Origin: Fen-1077 sp964462865
GTDB taxonomy: Bacteria > Chloroflexota > Dehalococcoidia > Dehalococcoidales > RBG-16-60-22
Assembly: GCA_964462865.1 (NCBI GenBank)
Contig: CAYWZO010000001.1
Location: 66,011-130,010 of the forward strand
Length of the DNA: 64,000 nt
Direction of reading: 5' to 3'
Shown here: positions 44,781-52,070 of the stretch, in pieces
Numbering within the stretch: position 1 is the first letter of the stretch
Layout: the number at the start of each line of letters is the position of its first letter
Made by a program: the position numbers and the translations under genes
The notes under the pieces: model-generated
What the model was told of the DNA's origin: nothing
Database searches by the model: none
The model's input: only the letters and a program-made list of their open reading frames with translations

Positions 44781-45299
44781 ATGAAAGATAAGACCAATAA
44801 CAAGAGAAAGCAGATTCTAAACGCAGCCCAGAAGTGCTTTCTGCACTACGGATATTCAAAAAGCTCTCTTAAAGACGTAGCCAAAGAAGCGCGTATGTCA
44901 CGTGCATCATTATATCTATACTTCAAGAACAAGAGCGATTTATTTATTACCATGAACCAGGAACTTCACGAAGGGTATGAAGCAAAATCCGGAGAAATCC
45001 TCAAGTCCAACCAATCTAACAAAGTAAAACTTGCCAAGATTATTGATGCGTGGATTGTTGACCCTTATAGAGTACTAAAGAACACGCCTTATTCCAATGA
45101 CCTGCTTGACGGATTGGCATATATTGCCAAGCGGAGTGAAATGAGGTTTAGAGACCTTTTCATGAAGTCGATAGCGCCGTTAGCAGGCGACGGCATTGCC
45201 GAGATAATCGTTCTGGCAATCAGAGGGCTGATGGACGATAGACCCCCGGTGAGAGTATTACAAAAGCGTATCGAGCTTCTTACTAAAACCCTGACCTGA
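44781..45299 (+). CDS. TetR family transcriptional regulator
   Basis: A 172-residue regulator, slightly short for the family, with the DNA-binding part KRKQILNAAQKCFLHYGYSK, SLKDVAKEARMSRASLYLYF and NKSDLFITM. The C-terminal half is the variable ligand domain. It stands alone, with an inverted repeat over its promoter that suggests autoregulation; no obvious target gene is next to it. Codon use is more AT-rich than in the flanking operons. Confidence 0.85.
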   Translation: MKDKTNNKRKQILNAAQKCFLHYGYSKSSLKDVAKEARMSRASLYLYFKNKSDLFITMNQELHEGYEAKSGEILKSNQSNKVKLAKIIDAWIVDPYRVLKNTPYSNDLLDGLAYIAKRSEMRFRDLFMKSIAPLAGDGIAEIIVLAIRGLMDDRPPVRVLQKRIELLTKTLT

Positions 45300-45464
45300 T
45301 ACTATTTACCGGTTATATAAGTTTTTGCCGGTTTCGTCCGGGTAAGACCAGATTTCCGTTCCAGGCTAATGGATTAATATTAACTTTCAGCTATCCTCAC
45401 GAAGAAGTTGCTGAATTATCTCCATTCATTTTACGCGCCGTCCGATTTCAATTGACAATAAATA

Positions 45465-45493
45465 TTGACGATAAAATATATCTTTGTTATACT
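45465..45493 (+). promoter_or_regulatory. Promoter of the DUF134 cluster
   Basis: TTGACG at 45465 and TATACT at 45488 have an exact 17-base spacer. Transcription should start near 45500, within the palindrome listed next. Confidence 0.7.
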
Positions 45494-45499
45494 TATTAT

Positions 45500-45511
45500 G
45501 AGCATATGCTC
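45500..45511 (+). promoter_or_regulatory. Palindrome at the transcription start of the DUF134 cluster
   Basis: GAGCATATGCTC is a perfect 12-base palindrome at the predicted +1 position, 19 bases before the DUF134 start. The first gene encodes a predicted DNA-binding protein, so autoregulation through this site is a reasonable guess. Confidence 0.5.
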
Positions 45512-45530
45512 GATATTCAGGAGGAGAAAC

Positions 45531-45995
45531 ATGCCCAGACCGCCCAAATGCCGACGAGTGGCCTACCTGCCGGAAATAACTTATTTCAAGCCGGCCGGAA
45601 TACCATTAAGGGTTCTCGAAGAAGTACGCATGTCTATAGAAGAAGCCGAGTCTCTCCGTCTTAAAGACCTGGAGGGGCTGGAGCAAGAGCAGGGGGCGGG
45701 GAAAATGAATGTCTCACGGCCTACTTTTCAAAGGGTTCTTGCCTCGGCACGCCAAAAGATAGCTGATGCCCTCATCAACGGCAAGGCAATCAGGATTGAT
45801 GGTGGTAACTTCGAGATGACTTGGCAACGGTTCCGCTGCCGGGACGGTCACGAGTGGGAACTGGAATATCCGGTCAACAAGCCTCCCGAGCTTTGCCCCA
45901 CCTGTAACTCGCCTGGTGTTCAACCAGTAATACCTGCCATATCCTTTTACCAGGGCAGGGGTCGAGGCGGGCGCTGGAGGAAGGCCGATTTATGA
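45531..45995 (+). CDS. DUF134 (UPF0251) predicted DNA-binding protein
   Basis: A 154-residue protein starting MPRPPKCRRV with the family traits: RMSIEEAESLRLKDLEGLEQ and the sigma-like helix-turn-helix KMNVSRPTFQRVLASARQKI. The C-terminal part adds a zinc-ribbon-like CRDGHEWELEY with CPTCNSPG. I use ATG 45531 after CAGGAGGAGA instead of the longer frame, which would cover the promoter. DUF134 genes in anaerobes occur next to NifX-type and MinD/Mrp ATPase genes, as here, so it probably regulates this cluster. Confidence 0.85.
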   Translation: MPRPPKCRRVAYLPEITYFKPAGIPLRVLEEVRMSIEEAESLRLKDLEGLEQEQGAGKMNVSRPTFQRVLASARQKIADALINGKAIRIDGGNFEMTWQRFRCRDGHEWELEYPVNKPPELCPTCNSPGVQPVIPAISFYQGRGRGGRWRKADL

Positions 45996-46034
45996 ACGCC
46001 TTTTTCCGGGCATTACGATACACCACGCGTTCAG

Positions 46035-46385
46035 GTGAAGAAAAAAGTGGTGATGGATGTGAAACGCCGATTTTTATGTAAGCGTTGCCGGCATATTTTC
46101 GATATGGAAATTACAGACGATTCTAGTGTGGGTGAAGAAATACGCTGCCCGGGGTGTGGCGGTTCCGAGATCATGGAAGCACCCCCCTGGGCGCCGCTGG
46201 GCTCCGGGTTGAATATCCTTGAAAATGACACCTGGGAGTACCAGTGTCAGGAATGTAAAAATACTTTTAAATTGCCAATCCCAAAAAGCCCGGCGGAGGA
46301 TAAAAGCCGGAGATGCCTTGCCTGCAACAGCGCTCATCTTCATTTATTGACCGGCGCTGGAGCTTTGCCGCTATATTGCGGCTGA
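46035..46385 (+). CDS. Small protein with two zinc-ribbon-like units
   Basis: About 116 residues with cysteine pairs CKRC, CPGCGG, CQEC and CLAC, which would build two zinc ribbons or rubredoxin-like knuckles. The first possible start is a GTG; an ATG 18 bases further is also possible and the ribosome site (AGGTGAAG) does not decide. It follows the DUF134 gene by 39 bases. It may be a metal-binding or nucleic-acid-binding helper; no family name is assigned. Confidence 0.6.
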   Translation: MKKKVVMDVKRRFLCKRCRHIFDMEITDDSSVGEEIRCPGCGGSEIMEAPPWAPLGSGLNILENDTWEYQCQECKNTFKLPIPKSPAEDKSRRCLACNSAHLHLLTGAGALPLYCG

Positions 46386-46450
46386 TAGCTGATGGAACGA
46401 GGCCGTGAGGCTTAACTGAAGAAGAATAATTGGAAGGTTGATTTGTATTA

Positions 46451-47257
46451 ATGATCGGAAAACACCGACGATTCATCATAATGCCAATCTTATTGGTTAC
46501 ATTTGCGGCTATATTTTTAGCCATTTCTTGCTCATCGACACCTTCCAATCTGAAGATTTTTGCCGCCGCCGGGGCCAAACCCGCCATTGAGCAGCTTTGC
46601 CAGAAATTCCAGGGAAAATACGGCACCATCACCGACGCAAGCTACAGTGGCGGCGGCGAGATTCTTTCACAGATGACGCTCTCCCGGAGTGGCGATGTCT
46701 ACGTTGCTCCCGAGCAGGGGTTTATGGAAAAAGCCATTGAGAAACAGGCAGTTGATCCGAAGACCATCAAGAAGGTGGCATATATGGTCCCGGTTATCGC
46801 TGTAAAGAAAGGTAACCCTTTGAATATCCAGACTCTGGCCGATCTGGCCAGGCCGGGTATCAAGGTAGCCATCACCCGGGAGGAAACGACACTGCTGGGC
46901 AAATACGCCCCCGAGATTTTTGCCAAGGCAGGACTGGCCAGCGAGATAGGAAAAAACATCATCACGGAAGCGGCCCGCCCGGATAACCTGCTGACCATCC
47001 TGATTATGGGACAGGTAGATGCCGGCATTATCTGGCATTTCTACCAGGTACAGTCTCCGGACAAGATTGAAAATATCTATTTGCGCCCGGAGGAACTGAC
47101 GGGCATCGGAGAGATACAGGCAGCTGTGTCAGCCTATACCCAGGATAAAAAGTCGGCCCAGAAATTCCTGGATTTTATCACCTCGGCAGAGGGTAAAGCC
47201 GTTTTCAAGCAAATGGGGTATTTTGTTGACGAAGAAGAGATGAAGGGATACCGGTGA
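46451..47257 (+). CDS. ModA/WtpA-like molybdate/tungstate-binding lipoprotein
   Basis: The 268-residue protein has a lipoprotein signal (hydrophobic segment then lipobox AISCS, Cys27) and a type-2 periplasmic binding fold: LKIFAAAGAKPAIEQLC, GGGEILSQMTLSRSGDVYVA, VIAVKKGNPLNIQTLADLA, GKAVFKQMGYF. This is the molybdate/tungstate/sulfate-type ModA family. No permease or ATPase gene of a Mod/Wtp system follows; instead DUF364 and cofactor-assembly-type genes do. It may deliver Mo/W for enzymes such as the AORs. Confidence 0.82.
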   Translation: MIGKHRRFIIMPILLVTFAAIFLAISCSSTPSNLKIFAAAGAKPAIEQLCQKFQGKYGTITDASYSGGGEILSQMTLSRSGDVYVAPEQGFMEKAIEKQAVDPKTIKKVAYMVPVIAVKKGNPLNIQTLADLARPGIKVAITREETTLLGKYAPEIFAKAGLASEIGKNIITEAARPDNLLTILIMGQVDAGIIWHFYQVQSPDKIENIYLRPEELTGIGEIQAAVSAYTQDKKSAQKFLDFITSAEGKAVFKQMGYFVDEEEMKGYR

Positions 47258-48009
47258 TGAGACCCACGCTTGATAAAGTTAAAGAGAAGTTCCGGAAAAT
47301 CATCGACGAACACCAGTTGGGCAATGAGCCGGTTGAGGTTACTATCGGTACTTTAACAGCCAAGCAGGCGATAGGCGACCCCGTCCGGAAAGACTTTCCC
47401 CTGCTGGAAGGCCGTGAGGTAATGATTGAAGCGCAGTTTAAAGGCAGCTATGGGCAGGCCTTTACCGACAGGCCTCACGAGTTCCGTGGTTCCCTGAATG
47501 ATGTCCTGAGCCTGAAGCTGGACACGAGTGATAACAGGGCCATCTTCGATGCCACTCTGAACGCCGTCATGGCTCACCTCGGGATGGTTACCGGTGTCCG
47601 CCACTGTCACGATGAAGAGCCGGAAAAGTGCGCTGCCGAGATGGCGCAATACCTTCGGGAAAGGTTCGGGAGAGTGAAAATCGGCCTGGCAGGATTTCAG
47701 CCTGCGATACTGGAAAATCTGGTTAAGGTATTTGGTACCGAAAATATACGCTGTACTGACCTAAACCCCAGGAACATCGGCTCGCAAAAGTACGGTGCTG
47801 AAATCTGGGACGGCAGGACTGATACCGAAAGACTAATCAGCTGGTGCGATATTTTGCTAGCTACCAGCAGTACCATCGTCAACAATACCTTCGACAGTAT
47901 TAAAGCGGAGGCTGATACTAAAGACAAGAGACTGATTATCTTCGGCGTTACTGGAGCTGGTGTTTCAGCTCTGCTTGGGTTTGAGAGATTGTGTTTCCAG
48001 CCACACTGA
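47257..48009 (+). CDS. DUF364 protein (putative heavy-metal chelation domain)
   Basis: A 250-residue protein with an N-terminal DUF4213-like part (VEVTIGTLTAKQAIGDPVRK) and a Rossmann-like C-terminal half (KIGLAGFQPAILENLVKVFG, LNPRNIG, ILLATSSTIVNNTFD). Families with this pair are linked to metal transport or chelation, often beside iron or molybdate transport genes. The ATG overlaps the stop of the ModA-like gene (TGATG), so both are translationally coupled. A role in Mo/W or iron handling is inferred. Confidence 0.78.
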   Translation: MRPTLDKVKEKFRKIIDEHQLGNEPVEVTIGTLTAKQAIGDPVRKDFPLLEGREVMIEAQFKGSYGQAFTDRPHEFRGSLNDVLSLKLDTSDNRAIFDATLNAVMAHLGMVTGVRHCHDEEPEKCAAEMAQYLRERFGRVKIGLAGFQPAILENLVKVFGTENIRCTDLNPRNIGSQKYGAEIWDGRTDTERLISWCDILLATSSTIVNNTFDSIKAEADTKDKRLIIFGVTGAGVSALLGFERLCFQPH

Positions 48010-48037
48010 TAATGCATTGGGGAAGGAGGTGCGAGAA

Positions 48038-48255
48038 ATGCCAGGATTTGATAGGACTGGCCTTCGTGGTATGGCCCCGATGCCTTTAATGTTCTACAAT
48101 CTGCCGGCATCCAGGTCATGACCGGTGTTTCCGGCACGATAAAGGATGCCATAGAAGGTTACAAAACGGGTAAGTACCAAACCAGCTCACAGCCCGACGC
48201 CGCACCCCACTCCGGTATGGGCGGCGGCAGAGGCATGGGCAGGAGATTGTACTAA
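48038..48255 (+). pseudogene. DUF5320-like start fused out of frame to a NifX-type C-terminus
   Basis: A strong ribosome site (GGAAGGAGGT) and an ATG begin MPGFDRTGLRGM, the opening of small DUF5320-type proteins; that frame stops after 27 residues. A second frame from about 48073 continues GPDAFNVLQSAGIQVMTGV and TIKDAIEGYKTGKYQ, the end of a NifX/NifB-type cofactor-binding domain, ending with a glycine/methionine-rich tail. The two parts look like neighbouring genes joined by a deletion. Confidence 0.65.
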
Positions 48256-48275
48256 ATCGTATTGGAGGTGATATT

Positions 48276-48473
48276 ATGCCCAGAGGAGATGGCATGGGGC
48301 CGCCCACCGGACAAGATCAGAGAGGTGGCAGGATGAGTGGCAGCCGCCCTGGCGCCGGACCGGGTGGAGACTGCGTTTGTCCTAAATGTGGGGAAAAGGC
48401 ACCCCATCAGCAGGGGGTACCCTGCTACAAACTAAGCTGCCCCAAGTGCGGTACGAAGATGACGAGAGCCTAG
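48276..48473 (+). CDS. Small glycine-rich zinc-ribbon protein
   Basis: A 65-residue protein: a flexible Gly/Pro-rich start MPRGDGMGPPTGQDQRGG and a C-terminal CPKCGEKAPHQQGVPC plus CPKCGTKM, so four to five cysteines for zinc or an iron-sulfur site. GGAGGTGATATT precedes the ATG. Such small proteins go with NifX-type and MinD ATPase genes in anaerobes. The role is unknown. Confidence 0.7.
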   Translation: MPRGDGMGPPTGQDQRGGRMSGSRPGAGPGGDCVCPKCGEKAPHQQGVPCYKLSCPKCGTKMTRA

Positions 48474-48474
48474 C

Positions 48475-49341
48475 ATGATTATCTCGGTAGCCAGTGGCAA
48501 AGGCGGAACCGGTAAGACGCTGGTGGCAACCAGCCTGGCCCTTTCCCTCAAAGAAATGCAGGCGGTGCAGCTGCTCGACTGTGACGTGGAGGAGCCCGAT
48601 GACCATATCTTCCTGAAACCGGTAATCACCGGCAGCGAGGCCGTCAGCATACCCGTGCCGCTCGTCGACGAGACGAAATGTACTCGTTGCGGCCGGTGCG
48701 CCGAGGTCTGCGCCTATCACGCTATCGCCGTCCTGGGGGAGCACGTGCTGACATTTCCCCAGCTCTGCCACGGCTGCGGCGCTTGCAGCTACCTTTGCCC
48801 GGAAAAGGCCATCACCGAGGAAGACCGGGAGATTGGGATTATCGAATCAGGGCGGGCGGATAGTATTGCTTTCGTCCAGGGCAGGCTTACCGTGGGCGAG
48901 GCCATGGCGCCACCGGTCATCCGGAGGGTTAAAGCCCGGACAAATGATAATGGCGTTGTTATTATCGATGCCCCACCCGGCACGTCCTGCCCGGTGGTGG
49001 AGGCGGTTAAAGGCAGCGATTATTGCCTGCTGGTCACCGAGCCGACGCCGTTCGGGCTTAACGACCTTAAGCTGGCCGTGGCAACGGTGAGGGAACTGGG
49101 GATAGCCTGCGGCGTCGTCCTCAACCGGGCCGGGAACGGCGACAGCGGCGTGGTCGAGTACTGTTCTCGGGAGAACCTGCCGGTCCTGTTGACGATTCCG
49201 CTGGATATGGAGATTGCCCGCCTCTACTCGCGCGGCGTCACGCTGGCCGAGGGTATGCCCGAATGGCGGAAAAGCTTTATCGGACTCTTTAAGAATATCG
49301 CGGAGAGGGTAAGTGAAAGAAATCGTTGTCTTGAGCGGTAA
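48475..49341 (+). CDS. MinD-superfamily ATPase with inserted 2x[4Fe-4S] ferredoxin domain (first)
   Basis: A 288-residue P-loop ATPase with Walker A ASGKGGTGKT at the N-terminus and a ferredoxin insert at residues 60-110 (CTRCGRCAEVC and CHGCGACSYLC). IIDAPPGTSCPVVEAV is the Walker B/switch region. These proteins occur next to NifX/NifB-like genes and are thought to help cluster assembly or transfer. It starts one base after the preceding stop and overlaps the next MinD gene by 29 bases. Confidence 0.9.
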   Translation: MIISVASGKGGTGKTLVATSLALSLKEMQAVQLLDCDVEEPDDHIFLKPVITGSEAVSIPVPLVDETKCTRCGRCAEVCAYHAIAVLGEHVLTFPQLCHGCGACSYLCPEKAITEEDREIGIIESGRADSIAFVQGRLTVGEAMAPPVIRRVKARTNDNGVVIIDAPPGTSCPVVEAVKGSDYCLLVTEPTPFGLNDLKLAVATVRELGIACGVVLNRAGNGDSGVVEYCSRENLPVLLTIPLDMEIARLYSRGVTLAEGMPEWRKSFIGLFKNIAERVSERNRCLER

Positions 49342-50179
49342 AGGCGGCACCGGCAAGACCACCATCGTCGGTTCGCTGGCCGCTCTGGCGAAAAACAAGG
49401 TGCTGGTTGACTGCGACGTGGACGCCGCCGACCTCCATCTCCTGCTCCAGCCGACGGTTCAGCAAGAGCATGAGTTCTGGAGCGGGCAGACGGCCATAAT
49501 CGACATTGAGAAATGCACCCGCTGCGGGTTATGCGAGAAGCTTTGCCGTTTCCAGGCTATCCGTGATTTCAGGGTTGATAACACTTCCTGTGAAGGCTGC
49601 GGATTTTGCTCTCATATATGTCCAGCGGAAGCCATCTCAATGAAAAATAACATGGCAGGACAATGGTTTATTTCAGATACCAGGTATGGCCCACTCGTTC
49701 ACGCCAGATTGGGCATAGCCCAAGAGAATTCTGGTAAGCTCGTGGCGCAAGTCAGGCAAAAAGCCAAGGAACTGGCAGAAAAGGAGGGGGCAGATTATAT
49801 TATTAGCGACGGCCCGCCAGGCATCGGGTGCCCCGTCATATCGTCACTTTCCGGAGTAGATCTGGCCCTCCTGATTACCGAGCCGACGCTATCGGGGCGG
49901 TATGACCTAGAACGCGTATTGGACGTCTGCCGCCACTTCGGAGTACCGGCTATGGTTTGTATTAACAAGCATGACATCAACGAAGAAAATACACGGCTTA
50001 TTGAGGAATATTGTCGGAAACAGGGAGTGCCCATCGCGTCCAGAATACCTTTTGATAATATTGTCACCGAGGCCATGGTGCACGGCCAGCCGCTGGTTGA
50101 ATACGCGCCCAACGGTGTCAGCCGGCAGCTGGAAATACTCTGGGAGACGGTCTCTAAAACAGTTGAAAAGGAGGAATAA
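49313..50179 (+). CDS. MinD-superfamily ATPase with inserted 2x[4Fe-4S] ferredoxin domain (second)
   Basis: A paralogue of the gene before, also 288 residues, with SGKGGTGKTT, CTRCGLCEKLCRFQAI, CEGCGFCSHICPAEAI and SDGPPGIGCPV. The start is a GTG inside the preceding gene, so production is coupled, and the two ATPases most likely form a heterodimer. Its stop overlaps the next small ORF (TAATG). The likely role is ATP-dependent handling of an iron-sulfur or Mo/Fe-sulfur cluster. Confidence 0.9.
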   Translation: MKEIVVLSGKGGTGKTTIVGSLAALAKNKVLVDCDVDAADLHLLLQPTVQQEHEFWSGQTAIIDIEKCTRCGLCEKLCRFQAIRDFRVDNTSCEGCGFCSHICPAEAISMKNNMAGQWFISDTRYGPLVHARLGIAQENSGKLVAQVRQKAKELAEKEGADYIISDGPPGIGCPVISSLSGVDLALLITEPTLSGRYDLERVLDVCRHFGVPAMVCINKHDINEENTRLIEEYCRKQGVPIASRIPFDNIVTEAMVHGQPLVEYAPNGVSRQLEILWETVSKTVEKEE

Positions 50180-50280
50180 TGCCTATCTATCAGTACCGAT
50201 GCCGGGACTGCAGTCAGGTATCAGAATTTCTGTTGCCCAAGGTAGCGGCGGATATGGCTCCAGCCCGGCTCCGAAAGTGA
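50179..50280 (+). pseudogene. FmdB-type zinc ribbon, truncated
   Basis: An ATG overlapping the previous stop, with GGAGGAAT before it, opens a 33-residue frame starting MPIYQYRCRDCSQ, the signature of FmdB-type regulatory zinc ribbons. The second CxxC of the ribbon is missing, and the frame ends after an arginine-rich tail. Sequence like the family's usual C-terminal tail is hinted at in another frame, so a frameshift or small deletion is likely. Confidence 0.5.
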
Positions 50281-50357
50281 AGCCGCGATTGGCTATTGCC
50301 ATGCCAACGGAATGAAGGTGGTGCATGGCGTATGTGTAATGCTAGGTTAAAAGGAAG

Positions 50358-50654
50358 ATGAATATGAAGCCATTTGAGCTTGAGCCCAAATATTCCACCA
50401 ATGAAATCCCGGGCAAATGCATTAAATGCCTGGGCGAGCAGGAACTGAACAGTTGCCTGATGCAGCTTCTCCGGGAAGAGGGAATTAATGAGGAGGTCCA
50501 GCACAAGTACGAGGCGCTGGTAGCCTTTCTGCAGTCACCCGAATCACGGCAATTGCGCGTGGAATCAGAAAGGTACCTAGCCGAGGGAAAGAGGGTGGCG
50601 ATAGTGATAGATTCCAAAAACGGCAAGCCTGAATACAGGCTAAAAGTAGAATAG
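50358..50654 (+). CDS. Hypothetical protein
   Basis: A 98-residue acidic protein starting MNMKPFELEPKYSTNEIPGK. One CIKC pair and a third cysteine (NSCLMQLL) lie in the N-terminal third; the rest is predicted helical and ends with a strand pair (VAIVIDSKNGKPEYRLKVE). AAAAGGAAG precedes the ATG. I do not recognise the family. Its place between MinD ATPases and NifX suggests an accessory role in the same cluster. Confidence 0.65.
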   Translation: MNMKPFELEPKYSTNEIPGKCIKCLGEQELNSCLMQLLREEGINEEVQHKYEALVAFLQSPESRQLRVESERYLAEGKRVAIVIDSKNGKPEYRLKVE

Positions 50655-50674
50655 AAGGATTCTGGAGGTGCTTT

Positions 50675-51031
50675 ATGAAGTACGCGGTACCGGTAACAGG
50701 TGGCATGATGTCACCGCATTTTGGCCATTGCGAGCAATTCGCCCTTTTCGATGTTGATGAGCAGAAAAAAATCTACCAAAGGGAGTTCATTGCTTCTCCG
50801 GAACACCAGCCCGGGCTGCTGCCCGCCTGGCTGGCGGAAAAGGGCGCTTCGGTCATTATCGCGGGGGGCATGGGGCCCCGAGCAATAGAGATCTTTAAAC
50901 AACACGGCATCGGTGTAGTGCTGGGCGCCGTCGAATCCGACCCGGAAAAGGCGGTGCTTAGCCACCTGAACGGGAGTCTGACTCTCGCTGATAATATCTG
51001 CGACCACGGGCAGGGTGAACGCGCCCACTAG
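50675..51031 (+). CDS. NifX/NifB-type dinitrogenase Fe-Mo cofactor biosynthesis domain protein
   Basis: A 118-residue single-domain protein: MKYAVPVTGG, SPHFGHCEQFALFDVD, SVIIAGGMGPRAIEIFKQHG and the end GSLTLADNICDH. The fold is the RNase-H-like domain of NifX/NifY/NafY and the orange protein, which bind Fe-Mo or Mo-Cu sulfur clusters. There are no nitrogenase structural genes here, so the bound cluster is probably another iron or molybdenum compound. TGGAGGTGC precedes the ATG. Confidence 0.88.
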   Translation: MKYAVPVTGGMMSPHFGHCEQFALFDVDEQKKIYQREFIASPEHQPGLLPAWLAEKGASVIIAGGMGPRAIEIFKQHGIGVVLGAVESDPEKAVLSHLNGSLTLADNICDHGQGERAH

Positions 51032-51055
51032 ATATTTGATATGAAGGAGCATGTG

Positions 51056-52057
51056 ATGGCAACTGAAGAAGATGTCAAAGCGAGCCTGGAAGGAATCTTG
51101 GTTCCGGGAGTAAGGCGCGGTCTGGAGCCGATGAACCTGTTGCGCCATGTCGGCGTTAGCGATGGCGTGGTAAACGTCACGCTCGCCCCGGCCGCTTTGA
51201 TGACGGAGACACAGGACTGGCTCAAGCAGCAGATAATTGCTACCGCCGGTAAATTAGAAGGCGTCCGTGAGGTAAAGGTCGGCTTTACCGAAGAAAAGCC
51301 CAAGGAGCTCAATGATATCAAAAGCGTTGTTGCCGTCATGAGTGGTAAAGGAGGGGTGGGCAAATCCCTGGTATCTGGCCTGGCGGCCGTAGCTCTCCAG
51401 CGGCAGGGCTACGCCGTGGGCATCCTAGACGCCGATATTACCGGCCCCAGCATACCCAGGATGTTCGGTATTAACGGCCGTCCGGCCGGTAGCGAGACCG
51501 GCCTTTTACCTGTGCCGTCGCGCTCTGGCATCGAGTTGATGTCTATAAATCTGTTACTACCCGGCGAGGACGAAGCCGTCATCTGGCGCGGGCCACTCAT
51601 CGGCCGGGCGATCACCCAGTTCTGGGAAGAAGTCCTCTGGGGCAGGCTGGACTACCTGATTGTTGACCTGCCTCCAGGCACGGCCGATGCTCCTCTTACT
51701 GTACTGCAAACCCTGCCCATAACCGGTATCATCATCGTCTTCACGCCGCAGGACCTGACGACTATGGTGGTCAGGAAGGCGATCCACATGGCGCGTCAGA
51801 TGGAAAAGACAATCCTTGGCGTCGTGGAGAACATGAGTTATTTTTATGTTCCCGAGATTGATAAGAAGATCGAAATCTTTGGTAAAAGCCGCGGTGAAGA
51901 AATGGCGCAGGCGGCTGGTGCTCCCTTTCTGGGACAGTTGCCGATAGACCCGGAACTGGCCAGACTTTGTGACGAGGGCCAGGTTGAGCGCTACGACGCC
52001 GATATCGTGGCCAGGCTGGGGGAAGCATTATCCCGCTCAACAAAGCAAATCAATTAA
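51056..52057 (+). CDS. mrp: Mrp/NBP35-type Fe-S cluster carrier ATPase
   Basis: A 333-residue protein with an N-terminal MIP18/DUF59 domain (residues 1-75) and the ApbC/Mrp ATPase: Walker A MSGKGGVGKS near residue 95, DADITGPSIPRMFG, and LIVDLPPGTAD. The C-terminal CPxC motif that holds the bridging 4Fe-4S cluster in most Mrp proteins is replaced by YVPEIDKK after ENMSYF. I start at ATG 51056, which follows AAGGAG; an upstream ATG would overlap that site. It should load clusters onto target proteins. Confidence 0.88.
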   Translation: MATEEDVKASLEGILVPGVRRGLEPMNLLRHVGVSDGVVNVTLAPAALMTETQDWLKQQIIATAGKLEGVREVKVGFTEEKPKELNDIKSVVAVMSGKGGVGKSLVSGLAAVALQRQGYAVGILDADITGPSIPRMFGINGRPAGSETGLLPVPSRSGIELMSINLLLPGEDEAVIWRGPLIGRAITQFWEEVLWGRLDYLIVDLPPGTADAPLTVLQTLPITGIIIVFTPQDLTTMVVRKAIHMARQMEKTILGVVENMSYFYVPEIDKKIEIFGKSRGEEMAQAAGAPFLGQLPIDPELARLCDEGQVERYDADIVARLGEALSRSTKQIN

Positions 52058-52070
52058 ACCAGGAGCAGCT

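Noticed and set aside
45500..50700. Nitrogen fixation cluster
   Set aside because: Only NifX-type domains are present; no nifH, nifD, nifK, nifE or nifN genes are found.
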